Of a stretch of DNA of 60,364 nt, positions 23,342 through 32,426 are shown one piece after another (within the stretch, counting starts at the first letter, position 1; each line of letters begins with the position of its first letter). The stretch is from Xanthobacteraceae bacterium. Lineage in GTDB: Bacteria; Pseudomonadota; Alphaproteobacteria; Rhizobiales; Xanthobacteraceae. The notes under the pieces are model-generated. The model had not been told where the DNA came from. It ran no database searches and saw only the letters and a list, made by a program, of their open reading frames with translations. The stretch lies in NCBI GenBank assembly GCA_031291445.1, contig JARLJA010000193.1, positions 1 through 60,364 of the forward strand, read 5' to 3'. Both the position numbers and the translations under genes were made by a program.

Positions 23342-25930
23342 GTGCTGACAAGGTTTATTGTTGCGGTCGTGAGGGTGTGTACGCGTCATGCATGGCTCAC
23401 CGTCGCCGCCGCAGTCCTGCTGGCTGGAGCCTCGGGTTACTATACCGCCCACCATTTCGCCATCTCCACCGACATTAACAAGTTGATTTCGCCCGATCTT
23501 TCGTGGCGCAAGCGGGAGATCGCGTTCGAGAAGACCTTCCCGGGCCGCAATGACCTCATTCTGGCGGTGGTCGAGGCGCCGACCCCGGAGCTGGCGCGCG
23601 AGGCCGGCCTGAACCTGGAAAAAGTGCTGGCGCCGCAAAAGGATAAGTTCCTGGCCGCCGACATTCCGGGGGGCGGCCCGTTCTTCGACGCCAACGGCCT
23701 GCTGTTTCTCCCGACCGAAGACGTCGCCAAGTTGACGGCTCAACTCACGTCGGCCTCGCCGATTTTCGACATCCTGATCGACGACCCCAACTTGCGGGGC
23801 CTGACCGGAGTGCTCGAATTCGGGCTCAACGGCGCCGAACGGAACCAGTACCCCAAGGAGGCGCTGGCGCGCCCCCTCACCACGGTGGCCGACACGGTCG
23901 AGAAGGCGATGGGCGACGGTCCGGCGAGCTTCTCGTGGCGGGAGATCAGCAGCCCCGCGCCGCTGACCCCCGCCGACCGCCGCATGCTGCTGACGCTGCG
24001 GCCGGTGCTGGACTTCAACGCGCTCGAACCCGGCAAGGTCGCCACCGACGCCATCCGCAAGGCCGCCAAGGATCTCGATCTGGCAGGCAAATATCAGGCC
24101 GACGTGCGGCTGACCGGCCCGGTTCCCATCGCCAATGAGGAATTCGGCACGGTCCAGGACGGCGCCCTCGTGAACACGCTGGGGACGGTCGTCGTGGTGC
24201 TGTTCATCCTCTGGCTGGCGCTGCACTCGCCCAAGATCATCATCTCCGTTTTCATCACCATCGCCATCGGCCTGTCGGTCACGACCGCAGCGGGCCTGAT
24301 GCTGGTCGGGGCGCTGAACCTGATCTCGATCGCCTTCGCCGTGCTGTTCGTCGGCATCGGGGTCGATTTCGGCATCCAGTACAGCGTGCGCTACCGCGCC
24401 GAACGGTTCAACACCGGGGACCTGCACCAGGCCATCGAGGTGGCCGCCGACCACTCCGCGGTCCCGCTGACGCTGGCCGCGATCGCCACCGCGGCCGGCT
24501 TCCTGTCGTTCCTCCCCACCAGCTATGAGGGCGTCTCCGAGCTCGGCAAGATCGCCGGCGCCGGCATGATCATCGCCTACGTCGCCGCGCTGACGGTGCT
24601 GCCCGCGCTGCTGACCCTGCTGAATCCGCCCGGCGAATCCGAACCGCTCGGCTACTCCTTCCTGGCGCCGGTCGATCGCTTCCTCGAACAGCATCGTGTC
24701 GCGATCGTCGCCACCACGCTGGGCGTTGCGGTGGCCGGCCTGCCGCTGCTGTATTTCCTGCAGTTCGACTTCAACCCGATGAACCTTCGCAGCAAGAAGA
24801 TGGAGTCGATCGCGACCTACCTGGATCTGCGCAAGGACCCGAAGTCGGGAACCAACGCGGTCGAGACGATCGCGGCCTCGGAGGCGGACGCCAAGGCGCT
24901 CCAGGATAAGCTCGACAAGCTTCCCGAGGTCGCCCGCACCATCTCGCTCGACACCTTCGTGCCGCCGGACCAGCAGGCCAAGCTCGGCCTGATCCACAAG
25001 GCCGCCGCGACCCTCGACCCGATCCTCGCCGGCGAAGCCGGCGATCCGCCGAGCGACACCGACCGCGTGGTCGCGCTCAACGAGGCCGCGCAAAGCCTGC
25101 GCAAGTCGGCCGGCAAGACCGCCGCGCCGTGGGCCGATGCCTGCCGGCGCCTCGCCGACGATCTGACCAAGCTCGCCAAGGCCGACGCCGCCCTGCGCGA
25201 CAAGGTCGAGGCCACGATGATCACCCCGCTTTCGATCATGCTGGACCAGATCCGCAGCATGCTGAAGGCGCAGCCCGTCAGCCTCAAGACCCTGCCGCCG
25301 GAGATCGCCGGCGAATGGAGCAAGCCGGACGGCCGGGTGCGGGTCCAGGCCCAGCCCAGCGGTGACCCCAACGACAACGACACGTTGCGCAAGTTCGCCG
25401 CCGCCGTGCTCAAGGTCGACCCCGGCGCGACCGGCGGCCCGATCTCGATCCTGGAGTCCGGGGATACCATCGTGTCGGCGTTCATCCAGGCCGGATGCTG
25501 GGCGCTGCTGTCGATCTCGATCCTGCTCTGGATCGTGCTTCGCCGCATCGGCGACGTGCTGCTGACGCTGGTGCCGCTGCTGCTCGCCGGCGTCGTCACG
25601 CTCGAAATCTGCGTGCTGATCGGCCTGCCGCTGAACTTCGCCAACATCATCGCGCTGCCGCTGCTGCTCGGCATCGGTGTCGCCTTCAAGATCTACTACG
25701 TGACCGCCTGGCGCGCCGGCCAGACCGACCTGCTGCAGTCGAGCCTGACCCGGGCGATCTTCTTCAGCGCCATGACCACCGCGACGGCGTTCGGGAGCCT
25801 GTGGCTGTCCAGCCATCCCGGCACGTCGAGCATGGGCAAGCTGATGGCGCTGTCGCTGGTGACGACGTTGGCGGCGGCAGTGCTGTTTCAGCCGGCGCTA
25901 ATGGGGCGTCCCCGCGATCTCGGGGAGTGA
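23342..25930 (+). CDS. hpnN: Hopanoid transporter HpnN (RND/MMPL type)
   Basis: An 862-residue RND-family membrane protein. One transmembrane helix (residues about 15-35), a large periplasmic domain, a five-helix bundle (about 300-480, including FAVLFVGIGVDFGIQYSVRYRAE), a second periplasmic domain and a second helix bundle (about 715-860) are seen. HpnN moves hopanoids from the inner to the outer membrane in R. palustris and Burkholderia. The start is GTG 23342 after AGAAAGAAAAG; the open frame upstream is not protein-like. Its 3' end overlaps the convergent DUF2147 gene by 33 bases. Confidence 0.93.
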   Translation: MLTRFIVAVVRVCTRHAWLTVAAAVLLAGASGYYTAHHFAISTDINKLISPDLSWRKREIAFEKTFPGRNDLILAVVEAPTPELAREAGLNLEKVLAPQKDKFLAADIPGGGPFFDANGLLFLPTEDVAKLTAQLTSASPIFDILIDDPNLRGLTGVLEFGLNGAERNQYPKEALARPLTTVADTVEKAMGDGPASFSWREISSPAPLTPADRRMLLTLRPVLDFNALEPGKVATDAIRKAAKDLDLAGKYQADVRLTGPVPIANEEFGTVQDGALVNTLGTVVVVLFILWLALHSPKIIISVFITIAIGLSVTTAAGLMLVGALNLISIAFAVLFVGIGVDFGIQYSVRYRAERFNTGDLHQAIEVAADHSAVPLTLAAIATAAGFLSFLPTSYEGVSELGKIAGAGMIIAYVAALTVLPALLTLLNPPGESEPLGYSFLAPVDRFLEQHRVAIVATTLGVAVAGLPLLYFLQFDFNPMNLRSKKMESIATYLDLRKDPKSGTNAVETIAASEADAKALQDKLDKLPEVARTISLDTFVPPDQQAKLGLIHKAAATLDPILAGEAGDPPSDTDRVVALNEAAQSLRKSAGKTAAPWADACRRLADDLTKLAKADAALRDKVEATMITPLSIMLDQIRSMLKAQPVSLKTLPPEIAGEWSKPDGRVRVQAQPSGDPNDNDTLRKFAAAVLKVDPGATGGPISILESGDTIVSAFIQAGCWALLSISILLWIVLRRIGDVLLTLVPLLLAGVVTLEICVLIGLPLNFANIIALPLLLGIGVAFKIYYVTAWRAGQTDLLQSSLTRAIFFSAMTTATAFGSLWLSSHPGTSSMGKLMALSLVTTLAAAVLFQPALMGRPRDLGE

Positions 25931-26482
25931 ACAGATTTCCGTCGCCGGGTCGGGGGCCGGCGCAGGCTTGGCCGCCGCCGTCCCCGCCTTGCCCTTGACA
26001 GCGCCGGCCGCCGGTGCTGGGAGTGAGGTCGCGGGTGCCGCCGCCGCGGGGTCGACGTAGCGCGTCCAGGTCTGGCCGCCGCACAGAAACCCGAGGACGC
26101 AGCCCTTCAGTTCGAGCTTGTCCGGGCTGAGAGGCCTGATCTTGGCGTCGTAGGTCTTGCCGTTTTCCGCATTGTAGATTTTGCCGGTCCACTGGTCGGT
26201 GTTGCCCGACGGTGGTTTCGTCAGGTTGAGCAGGATGGGGATGCCGAGCGTGGGTCTGGTTCGCTTCGAGGTGTCGGGGTTCGCGGAATCGATGCCGCCG
26301 GGGTTCTTCTCCCAGGACACGACGCCCCACAGGTGGCTGTTGCAGTCGACGATACGGATGCGGGCGACGCCGTCCTCGACGACCCACTCGCCCACCGGCC
26401 CCGTGGCGGCCACCGGAGTGGCCGCTCCCGCGGGAGCAACGAATGCCAGAATCGTGATCGACCAGTAAGCAATCTTCTTCAT
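25898..26482 (-). CDS. Exported DUF2147 protein
   Basis: A 194-residue protein with a signal peptide (MKKIAYWSITILAFVAPAGAA) and a DUF2147 domain: GPVGEWVVEDGVARIRIVDC near the start and GLVWGVVSW-like HLWGVVSWEKNPGGIDSANPD. The C-terminal ~45 residues are Ala/Pro-rich and probably disordered, ending CSLPEIAGTPH. DUF2147 proteins are small periplasmic beta-barrels of unknown ligand. It lies between hpnN and hpnO but on the opposite strand, so a hopanoid role is not implied by operon structure. Its end overlaps hpnN by 33 bases. Confidence 0.85.
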   Translation of the reverse strand: MKKIAYWSITILAFVAPAGAATPVAATGPVGEWVVEDGVARIRIVDCNSHLWGVVSWEKNPGGIDSANPDTSKRTRPTLGIPILLNLTKPPSGNTDQWTGKIYNAENGKTYDAKIRPLSPDKLELKGCVLGFLCGGQTWTRYVDPAAAAPATSLPAPAAGAVKGKAGTAAAKPAPAPDPATEICSLPEIAGTPH

Positions 26483-26596
26483 AATTCCTCTTCGGCAATG
26501 CAGCGAAGCGACTCAACCTTAGCAGAAGTTCCAGCAAAACGGGTCAAATCGCCGCATTCCGGATTTCCAGTTGACGACGCCGTCGCAAAACCCCCT

Positions 26597-27997
26597 ATGT
26601 ACGCAACGATGTACCCGAATCTTGACGTTTCCGAGATGTTCGCCGCCCGCCAGGCGGAACGCGGCGACCTGCACGGAAGGTTTCTGAACGAGCAGCTCGT
26701 TCGCGTTCTCAAGACCATCGGCTATGACGTCGGATTCGTCGAGGGGCGGGGCCAGTACCTGTTCGACCGCAAGGGCGAACGCTACCTCGACCTGCTGAGC
26801 GGGTTCGGGGTTTTCGCCATCGGGCGCAATCACCCGGTGCTGCGCAGCGCCCTCAAGAGCGTTCTGGACAGCGACCTGCCCAATCTGGTGCAGATGGACA
26901 TCTCGACGCTGGCCGGCATCCTGGCCGAGCAGCTGATCGAGCTGGTGCCTCACCTCGACAAGGTGTTCTTCGCCAATTCCGGCACCGAAACCGTCGAAGC
27001 CGCCATCAAGTTCGCCCGCGCCGCCACCGGCCGCACCGACATCATCTATTGCGGGCAGGCCTATCACGGTCTCACCTATGGCGCCCTGTCGCTCACCGAC
27101 GACATGAATTTCCGCAGCGGGTTCGAGCCTTTGCTGCCCGGCTGTACCTCCATTCCGTTCAACAATCTGGCGGCGCTGGAGAAGGCGCTGGCCTCCCGCC
27201 AGGTGGCGGCCTTCATCGTCGAGCCGATCCAGGGCAAGGGCGTCAATCTGCCCGACGACAACTATCTGCCCGAGGCCGCGGCGCTGTGCCGCCGCTACGG
27301 TACGCTGCTGGTCGCCGACGAGGTCCAGACCGGAATGGGACGCACCGGCCGCTTCCTGGCGGTCGAGCACTGGAAGGTCGAGCCGGACATGGTCCTGTTG
27401 GCCAAGGCGCTGTCCGGCGGCCATGTTCCGGTCGGAGCCGTGCTGACGCGCAAGGCGATTTTCGACCGGATCTTCGACCGGATGGACCGTGCCGTGGTGC
27501 ACGGCTCGACCTTCGCCAAGAACGACCTCGCGATGGCGGCGGGGATCGCCACGCTCGAGGTCATCAAGCAGGAAAAGCTCATCGAAAACGCCCAGCGCCG
27601 CGGCGAGCGGCTGTTGGCCGGGCTGGGGCGGATGACCCAGAAATACGAGCTGGTGAAGGACGTGCGCGGCAAGGGGTTGATGCTGGGGGTGCAGTTCGGC
27701 GCCCCGAAATCGCTGGCGCTCAAGGCCTCCTGGAACGTGCTCGAGACCGCGAGCAAGGGGCTGTTCTGCCAGCTCATCACCATCCCGCTGTTCAAGGACC
27801 ACAAGATCCTAACCCAGGTCTCGGGACACGCCAGCCACACCATCAAGCTGTTGCCCTCGCTCACGATCACCGACGAGGACTGCCAGTGGATGGAAACCGC
27901 GTTCGATACGGTGGTGAGCGCGAGCCACCGGGTGCCGGGCGCGGTGTGGTCGCTCGGCAAGACGCTGGTCGACAACGCCATGCGCAAGTCGGCCTGA
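26597..27997 (+). CDS. hpnO: Hopanoid-associated aminotransferase HpnO
   Basis: A 466-residue class III PLP aminotransferase: SGTETVEAAIKFARAATGR, YHGLTYGAL, IVEPIQGKG, VADEVQTGMGRTGRF and the lysine segment LLAKALSGGHVPVGAVL. HpnO puts the amino group on the C35 side chain to give aminobacteriohopanetriol. ATG 26597 (MYATMYPN) gives a family-like length; an in-frame ATG at 26498 would add 33 residues and sit 16 bases from the divergent DUF2147 start, leaving no room for promoters. No clear ribosome site precedes either. The rest of the hopanoid set such as hpnI/J/K or hpnP is not in the window. Confidence 0.92.
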   Translation: MYATMYPNLDVSEMFAARQAERGDLHGRFLNEQLVRVLKTIGYDVGFVEGRGQYLFDRKGERYLDLLSGFGVFAIGRNHPVLRSALKSVLDSDLPNLVQMDISTLAGILAEQLIELVPHLDKVFFANSGTETVEAAIKFARAATGRTDIIYCGQAYHGLTYGALSLTDDMNFRSGFEPLLPGCTSIPFNNLAALEKALASRQVAAFIVEPIQGKGVNLPDDNYLPEAAALCRRYGTLLVADEVQTGMGRTGRFLAVEHWKVEPDMVLLAKALSGGHVPVGAVLTRKAIFDRIFDRMDRAVVHGSTFAKNDLAMAAGIATLEVIKQEKLIENAQRRGERLLAGLGRMTQKYELVKDVRGKGLMLGVQFGAPKSLALKASWNVLETASKGLFCQLITIPLFKDHKILTQVSGHASHTIKLLPSLTITDEDCQWMETAFDTVVSASHRVPGAVWSLGKTLVDNAMRKSA

Positions 27998-28199
27998 GCC
28001 GCGGGCTGGCCCGCTTCTACAATTCCATCACTCCGGGACTGGTGGACATCGGCTCGCGCGAAATCCGGCGGCCGATGCTTGCGGCATGGCGCCATCCGAC
28101 GGCGGCTCGGCGCAGGCACGTTGCCGCCGATCAGTTTGCCAAATCAAAGGCCGCCGCGCGGCCACAATGGCTGCGCGTTGGGTGTCGGGCGCGGGCTAC

Positions 28200-28445
28200 T
28201 TATTGGCCGTGATCGGTCAGGACCTTGTTGCAGGCCGCCGAGATCGCCGCGCGGTGCTGCTGCAGGCAGCCCAGCACCACGAGATCGCCCTCGTCCATCA
28301 ACGTGCGGCAATGCCGGGCGACGTCCTTTGCGCAGGCCTTCTGTTCTTCGGGGGTTCCCGAGCGTTGCTGCTGCGAACCTTGCGCCAGCGCCGCGACCGG
28401 AATGGAGGCAAGCAGGACAGCCATCACACAAAGAAGTTTCAACAT
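28200..28445 (-). CDS. Small secreted Cys-rich protein
   Basis: An 81-residue protein: signal peptide MLKLLCVMAVLLASIPVAALA, then about 60 residues with four cysteines in the pattern ACAKDVARHC-x13-C-x11-C. This resembles the short cysteine-rich repeat seen in exported proteobacterial proteins (GLG1-type repeat). It is probably periplasmic with two disulfides. Length is typical of these proteins; function is unknown. The 202 bases between it and hpnO show nothing beyond a short GGCCGC-CGC-GCGGCC hairpin at 28149-28163. Confidence 0.75.
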   Translation of the reverse strand: MLKLLCVMAVLLASIPVAALAQGSQQQRSGTPEEQKACAKDVARHCRTLMDEGDLVVLGCLQQHRAAISAACNKVLTDHGQ

Positions 28446-28602
28446 CGCGCCCTTTCGAATCGGTGGTGCAGAGAAAAAAAGACCCCGCCCCGCTTAACAC
28501 AGAACGCCGACGGTCTCCATGTGCGGGCCCCGAGCCCGTGCCCCAAACCGCATGGCGTTGTGGAGAGATTGTGGCCGATGGGCAGAGGGGGCGTCACTTG
28601 AC

Positions 28603-28638
28603 GGCGACGCGTGTCGCCGCGGCAACATTGCCGCGGCG
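28603..28638 (-). terminator. Tandem overlapping hairpins after the acyl-CoA ligase
   Basis: Two stems share four bases: GGCGAC-GCGT-GTCGCC (28603-28618) and an 11-pair stem CGCCGCGGCAA-CA-TTGCCGCGGCG (28615-28638). They lie 37 bases after the ligase stop on the minus strand. The stems overlap and cannot form together. A terminator is the simplest reading, although no T tract follows. Confidence 0.5.
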
Positions 28639-28674
28639 CAGCGCGAGGCTGCTGCCAGGGCCGGCCGGGCGAGG

Positions 28675-30222
28675 TCAGGACGCGGCGGCGCGCGGGGCCG
28701 CCGGCCAGTAACGGTCGCGCAGGTGCCGCTTCACCAGCTTGCCGGTAGGCGTGCGCGGCAGCTCCGATTCGAAGTCGATGCTGCGGGGACATTTCAGCGG
28801 CGACAGGTGCTGGCGGCAGAACGCGATCAGTTCGGCTTCCAGCGCCTTGCCGGCGCGGCTCATGTCGTGCGGCTGCACCACGGCCTTGACCTCTTCCCCC
28901 ATCTCCTCGTTGGGCACCCCGAACACCGCGACGTCGGCGATCGCGGGGTGGGTGATCAGCACGTCCTCGGTCTCCTGCGGGTAGATGTTCACGCCGCCGG
29001 AGATGATCATGTAGGCCTTGCGGTCGGTGAGGTAGAGATAGCCGTCGGCATCGAGATAGCCGACGTCGCCGAGCGTCGACCAGCCGCGGGCGTTGTAGGC
29101 GCGCCGCGTCTTCTCGGGATCGTTGTGATAGGCGAAGGTCGGGGCGTCGGCGAAATAGACCCCGCCGATCTCGCCGGCCGGAAGCTCGTTGTCGGCCTCG
29201 TCGAGGATCTTGACCTTGCCCACCACCGCGCGGCCGACGCTGCCGCGGTGGCTGAGCCATTCCGGCGAGGTGCAGACCGTGACGCCGTTGCCCTCGGAAC
29301 CGGCGTAGTACTCGATCAGGATGGGGCCCCACCACGCGATCATGCGCGCCTTGACGTCGATCGGGCAGGGCGCTGCGGCATGGATGGCGCCCTTCAGCGA
29401 CGACACATCGTAGCGCATCCGTACCTCGTCCGGCAGCTTCAGCATGCGCACGAACATGGTCGGCACCAGCTGGCTCTGCGTGACGTGGTGCTTTTCCACC
29501 AGCTTGAGGAATTCCTCGGCGTCGAAATGCTCCATGATGATCGAGGTGCCGCCCAGCACGCCGACCATCATGTTGAAGCGCAGCGGCGCGGCGTGATAGA
29601 GCGGCGCCGGCGACAGGTAGAGGGTGTCCGACGACATCCCGCACATGTTGGCGCACAGAAAGTGCAGGAACGGGTTCGGCGTGGTGATCGGGTCGTTGGT
29701 CGATGCACGCTTGATGCCCTTCGGGCGTCCGGTGGTCCCGGACGAATACAGCATGTCGTAGCCGGCGACCTCGTCGGCGACCGGCGTGGCGGGCTGCGCC
29801 GCCAGCGCCTCGTCCCACGACCGGAAACCGGCCCGCGCCGGCCCTGTGGTGTAAAACGTGGCGGAGCCGTCGTCCGACTTCACGGCGGCGACGACGTCGG
29901 CGCATTTCTCCGAGGTGATGATGACGCGGGCGCCGCAGTCCTTGACGATGTAGGCGATCTCCTCGGGCGTCAGGTAGCGGCTGATCGCGGTGTAGTAGAG
30001 GCCCGAGCGCTGCGCCGCCCAGCAGATTTCCATGAAGGCCAGCGAGTTCTCCATCAGGAAGGCGATGTGATCGCCGGCCTCGAGGCCGAGCGCGCGAAAC
30101 AGCTGGGCGCCCTGGTTGGAACGCCGATCGAGCTCACGGTAGGTGATCGCCTCGCCGGATCCGGCCATCTGATAGGCGATCTTGTCGGGCGTCGACCGCG
30201 CGTGCAGCGAAGGGTGGGTCAT
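28675..30222 (-). CDS. Acyl-CoA ligase (AMP-forming)
   Basis: A 515-residue ANL-superfamily enzyme. The phosphate-binding loop MLYSSGTTGRPKGIK, the YYAGSEGNGVT adenine region, the hinge GDVGYLDADGYLYLTDRKAYMIISGGVNIYP and the C-terminal lysine in LPRTPTGKLVKRHL are all present, so both half-reactions should work. It activates a carboxylic acid to its CoA thioester; the substrate is not evident (medium-chain, cyclic or bile-acid-like acids are all possible in this subgroup). GAGG precedes the ATG. It lies downstream of the thiolase on the same strand with a 119-base gap. Confidence 0.9.
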   Translation of the reverse strand: MTHPSLHARSTPDKIAYQMAGSGEAITYRELDRRSNQGAQLFRALGLEAGDHIAFLMENSLAFMEICWAAQRSGLYYTAISRYLTPEEIAYIVKDCGARVIITSEKCADVVAAVKSDDGSATFYTTGPARAGFRSWDEALAAQPATPVADEVAGYDMLYSSGTTGRPKGIKRASTNDPITTPNPFLHFLCANMCGMSSDTLYLSPAPLYHAAPLRFNMMVGVLGGTSIIMEHFDAEEFLKLVEKHHVTQSQLVPTMFVRMLKLPDEVRMRYDVSSLKGAIHAAAPCPIDVKARMIAWWGPILIEYYAGSEGNGVTVCTSPEWLSHRGSVGRAVVGKVKILDEADNELPAGEIGGVYFADAPTFAYHNDPEKTRRAYNARGWSTLGDVGYLDADGYLYLTDRKAYMIISGGVNIYPQETEDVLITHPAIADVAVFGVPNEEMGEEVKAVVQPHDMSRAGKALEAELIAFCRQHLSPLKCPRSIDFESELPRTPTGKLVKRHLRDRYWPAAPRAAAS

Positions 30223-30341
30223 CGGAAACCTCGTCGTCGACCTTGCGGGGGATCATGGCCCGGCGCGCGGCAGGGCCGGCCGCCGTCGCCGGCGCGGCGA
30301 CGGGCAGCCTTGGAGCATCATCCGGAAAAGCGGTCGATGCC

Positions 30342-31514
30342 TCAGAGGCGCTCGACGATGGTGACGTTGGCCATGCCGCCGCCTTCGCACATGGTCTGCA
30401 GGCCGTAACGCTTGTTGCGGGCCTTGAGCGCGTGCACCAGCGTCGTCATCAGCTTGGTGCCCGAGCAGCCGAGGGGATGGCCGAGCGCGATGGCGCCGCC
30501 GTTGACGTTGAGCTTCTCCGGATCCGCCTTGGTGTCCTTCAGCCACGCGGCTGGCACCGAGGCGAAGGCCTCGTTGACCTCGAACAGGTCGATGTCGTCG
30601 ATGCTCAGGCCGGCCTTCTTCAGCGCCCTGTGGGTCGCCGGCAACGGGGCTTCCAGCATGATGACGGGGTCGTGGCCGATCATGGTCATGTGATGGACCC
30701 GCGCCAGCGGCTTGACGCCGAGCGACTTGAGGCCGCGCTCGTTGACGACCATGACGCCGGAGGCGCCGTCGCAGATCTGGCTGGCGCTGGCCGCGGTCAG
30801 CCGTCCGTCCTCGACGATCAGCTTGACGCCGCGGATGCCCTCGATCGTGGCGTCGAAACGGATGCCCTCGTCGATGTGATGAATGTCGGCCGAGCCGTCG
30901 GCGCGGGTGATCGAGACCGGCACGATCTCCTCCTTGAAGGCGCCGGCCTGGGTCGCCGCGATCGCGCGCTGGTGACTCTGGAAGGCGTACTGGTCGAGCG
31001 CTTCCTTCTCCAGGCCGTACTTCTTCGCCATCATCTCGGCGCCGGTGAACTGGCTGAACTGGATGTTGGGGTAGCGGCCCTCCATGCCCGGGCTCTTGTA
31101 GTGGCCGAAGCCGTTCTTCGCCGGCAACGTGGATGACAGCCCCATCGGCACCCGCGTCATGCTCTCGACGCCGGCGGCGATCACGACGTCCATCGCCCCC
31201 GACATCACCGCCTGCGCCGCGAAATGCAGCGCCTGCTGCGACGAGCCGCATTGCCGGTCGACCGAGGTGCCGGGAACGGACTCCGGCAGCTTCGAGGCCA
31301 TGATGGCGTTGCGGGCGATGTTGTTGGACTGCTCGCCGGTCTGCATGACGCAGCCCATGATGACGTCCTCGACCTGGGCCGGGTCGGCGCCGCTGCGCGC
31401 GACCAGCGTATCGAGGATCACGGCCGCGAGGTCGGCGGGGTGCCAGCCGACCAGCCGGCCGCCTTTTCGTCCCCCGGCGGTACGGGCTGCCGCAACAATG
31501 TAGGCTTCGGCCAT
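30342..31514 (-). CDS. Acetyl-CoA acyltransferase (thiolase)
   Basis: A 390-residue thiolase of normal length. The nucleophilic cysteine is in DRQCGSSQQAL, the catalytic histidine and second cysteine in NVNGGAIALGHPLGCSGTK, and the third histidine region is near GHDPVIM. It cleaves 3-ketoacyl-CoA in beta-oxidation, or condenses two acyl-CoAs. ATG 31514 follows GGGAGAGAACC; a start seven codons upstream is weaker. It is divergent from a TetR regulator, with an AT-rich gap carrying AATC direct repeats (31578-31590), a likely control region. Confidence 0.93.
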   Translation of the reverse strand: MAEAYIVAAARTAGGRKGGRLVGWHPADLAAVILDTLVARSGADPAQVEDVIMGCVMQTGEQSNNIARNAIMASKLPESVPGTSVDRQCGSSQQALHFAAQAVMSGAMDVVIAAGVESMTRVPMGLSSTLPAKNGFGHYKSPGMEGRYPNIQFSQFTGAEMMAKKYGLEKEALDQYAFQSHQRAIAATQAGAFKEEIVPVSITRADGSADIHHIDEGIRFDATIEGIRGVKLIVEDGRLTAASASQICDGASGVMVVNERGLKSLGVKPLARVHHMTMIGHDPVIMLEAPLPATHRALKKAGLSIDDIDLFEVNEAFASVPAAWLKDTKADPEKLNVNGGAIALGHPLGCSGTKLMTTLVHALKARNKRYGLQTMCEGGGMANVTIVERL

Positions 31515-31632
31515 GGTTCTCTCCCTGATTGTCATTGCTGTTTGTTGCGGCGATTAAAGAGATGAGGCTGGACTTAGTCAATCAATCAATTAACGTCGGG
31601 CCGAAAATAGCCTGAGGGAGGACGGAGGGCTC

Positions 31633-32340
31633 ATGGCCCGGGCGGGAGACAGTGCGAACGTGGCTGCGACGGCGCTCGATCGGTTCCGCTCGGCGCGTCT
31701 GCCCGCGGCCAAGAACAGCGCCGCCGAAAAGCTGCTGGCGGCGGCCAGCGAACTGATGATCGCCCGCAATTCCATCGAGGTGTCGCTGAGCGACCTCGCG
31801 CAGCGCTCCGGGGTCAACGCCGCGCTGGTGAAGTATCACTTCGGCAACAAGGAAGGGCTGCTGCTCGCGCTGCTGGCGCGCACGGCGGAAGCGCAGTTCA
31901 GCGGGCTCGAATACCTGCTGGCGCAGCCGATCACGCCGACCGCCAAGCTGCGACTGCATGTCGCCGGCATCGTCAACGCCTATTACCGGTTTCCCTATCT
32001 CAACCGGCTGATCCATGTCCTGCTGCATGCCAGCAGCGAGGCGGCGGCGGAAGCGGTGTCGCAGTTCTTCGTCAAGCCGCTGCTCGACTTCCAGAGCCGT
32101 CTGCTCGAGGAAGGCGTCGCCGCCGGCGAATTCAAGCCGGTCGATCCGGTGTTCTTCTATACCCATCTGATCGGCGCCTGCGACCACCTCTTCCACGGCC
32201 GCCACACCATGGCGCGGGCGATCGGCGTCGGCGAGGTCACCGACGAGGTCCGGCGGCGCTACATCGAGCACATGGCCGACATTCTGCTGGGCGGTTTGCT
32301 CGCACGCAATGGCGCGCCGGCTGATGACGTGTCAGGCTGA
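31633..32340 (+). CDS. TetR-family regulator
   Basis: A 235-residue regulator. The N-terminal helix-turn-helix reads SAAEKLLAAASELMIARNSIEVSLSDLAQRSGVNAALVKYHFGNKEGLL in pieces (residues about 28-75); the C-terminal ligand domain is of the TetR_C type with a histidine-rich FYTHLIGACDHLFHGRH. About 27 extra residues precede the DNA-binding domain. ATG follows GGAGGG. It is divergent from the thiolase-ligase pair and upstream of the racemase-SDR-crotonase-ligase genes, so it probably controls this catabolic region in response to an acyl-CoA. Confidence 0.88.
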   Translation: MARAGDSANVAATALDRFRSARLPAAKNSAAEKLLAAASELMIARNSIEVSLSDLAQRSGVNAALVKYHFGNKEGLLLALLARTAEAQFSGLEYLLAQPITPTAKLRLHVAGIVNAYYRFPYLNRLIHVLLHASSEAAAEAVSQFFVKPLLDFQSRLLEEGVAAGEFKPVDPVFFYTHLIGACDHLFHGRHTMARAIGVGEVTDEVRRRYIEHMADILLGGLLARNGAPADDVSG

Positions 32341-32426
32341 GGCGTCGTCGTCCGGCCACAGAACGAAGCGATAAGGCGTCCACTACAGGTCACAACAAGA
32401 AGAATTCGAATTCGGGAGACACCAGG

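Noticed and set aside
23246-25816. An 856-codon minus-strand open frame opposite hpnN
   Set aside because: Very rich in Arg, Gln, His and Asp with no recognisable domain; the plus strand gives a clear RND transporter.
25898-25930. 33-base overlap of hpnN and the DUF2147 gene as a regulatory feature
   Set aside because: Short tail-to-tail overlaps are common in such compact GC-rich genomes and there is no other sign of function.
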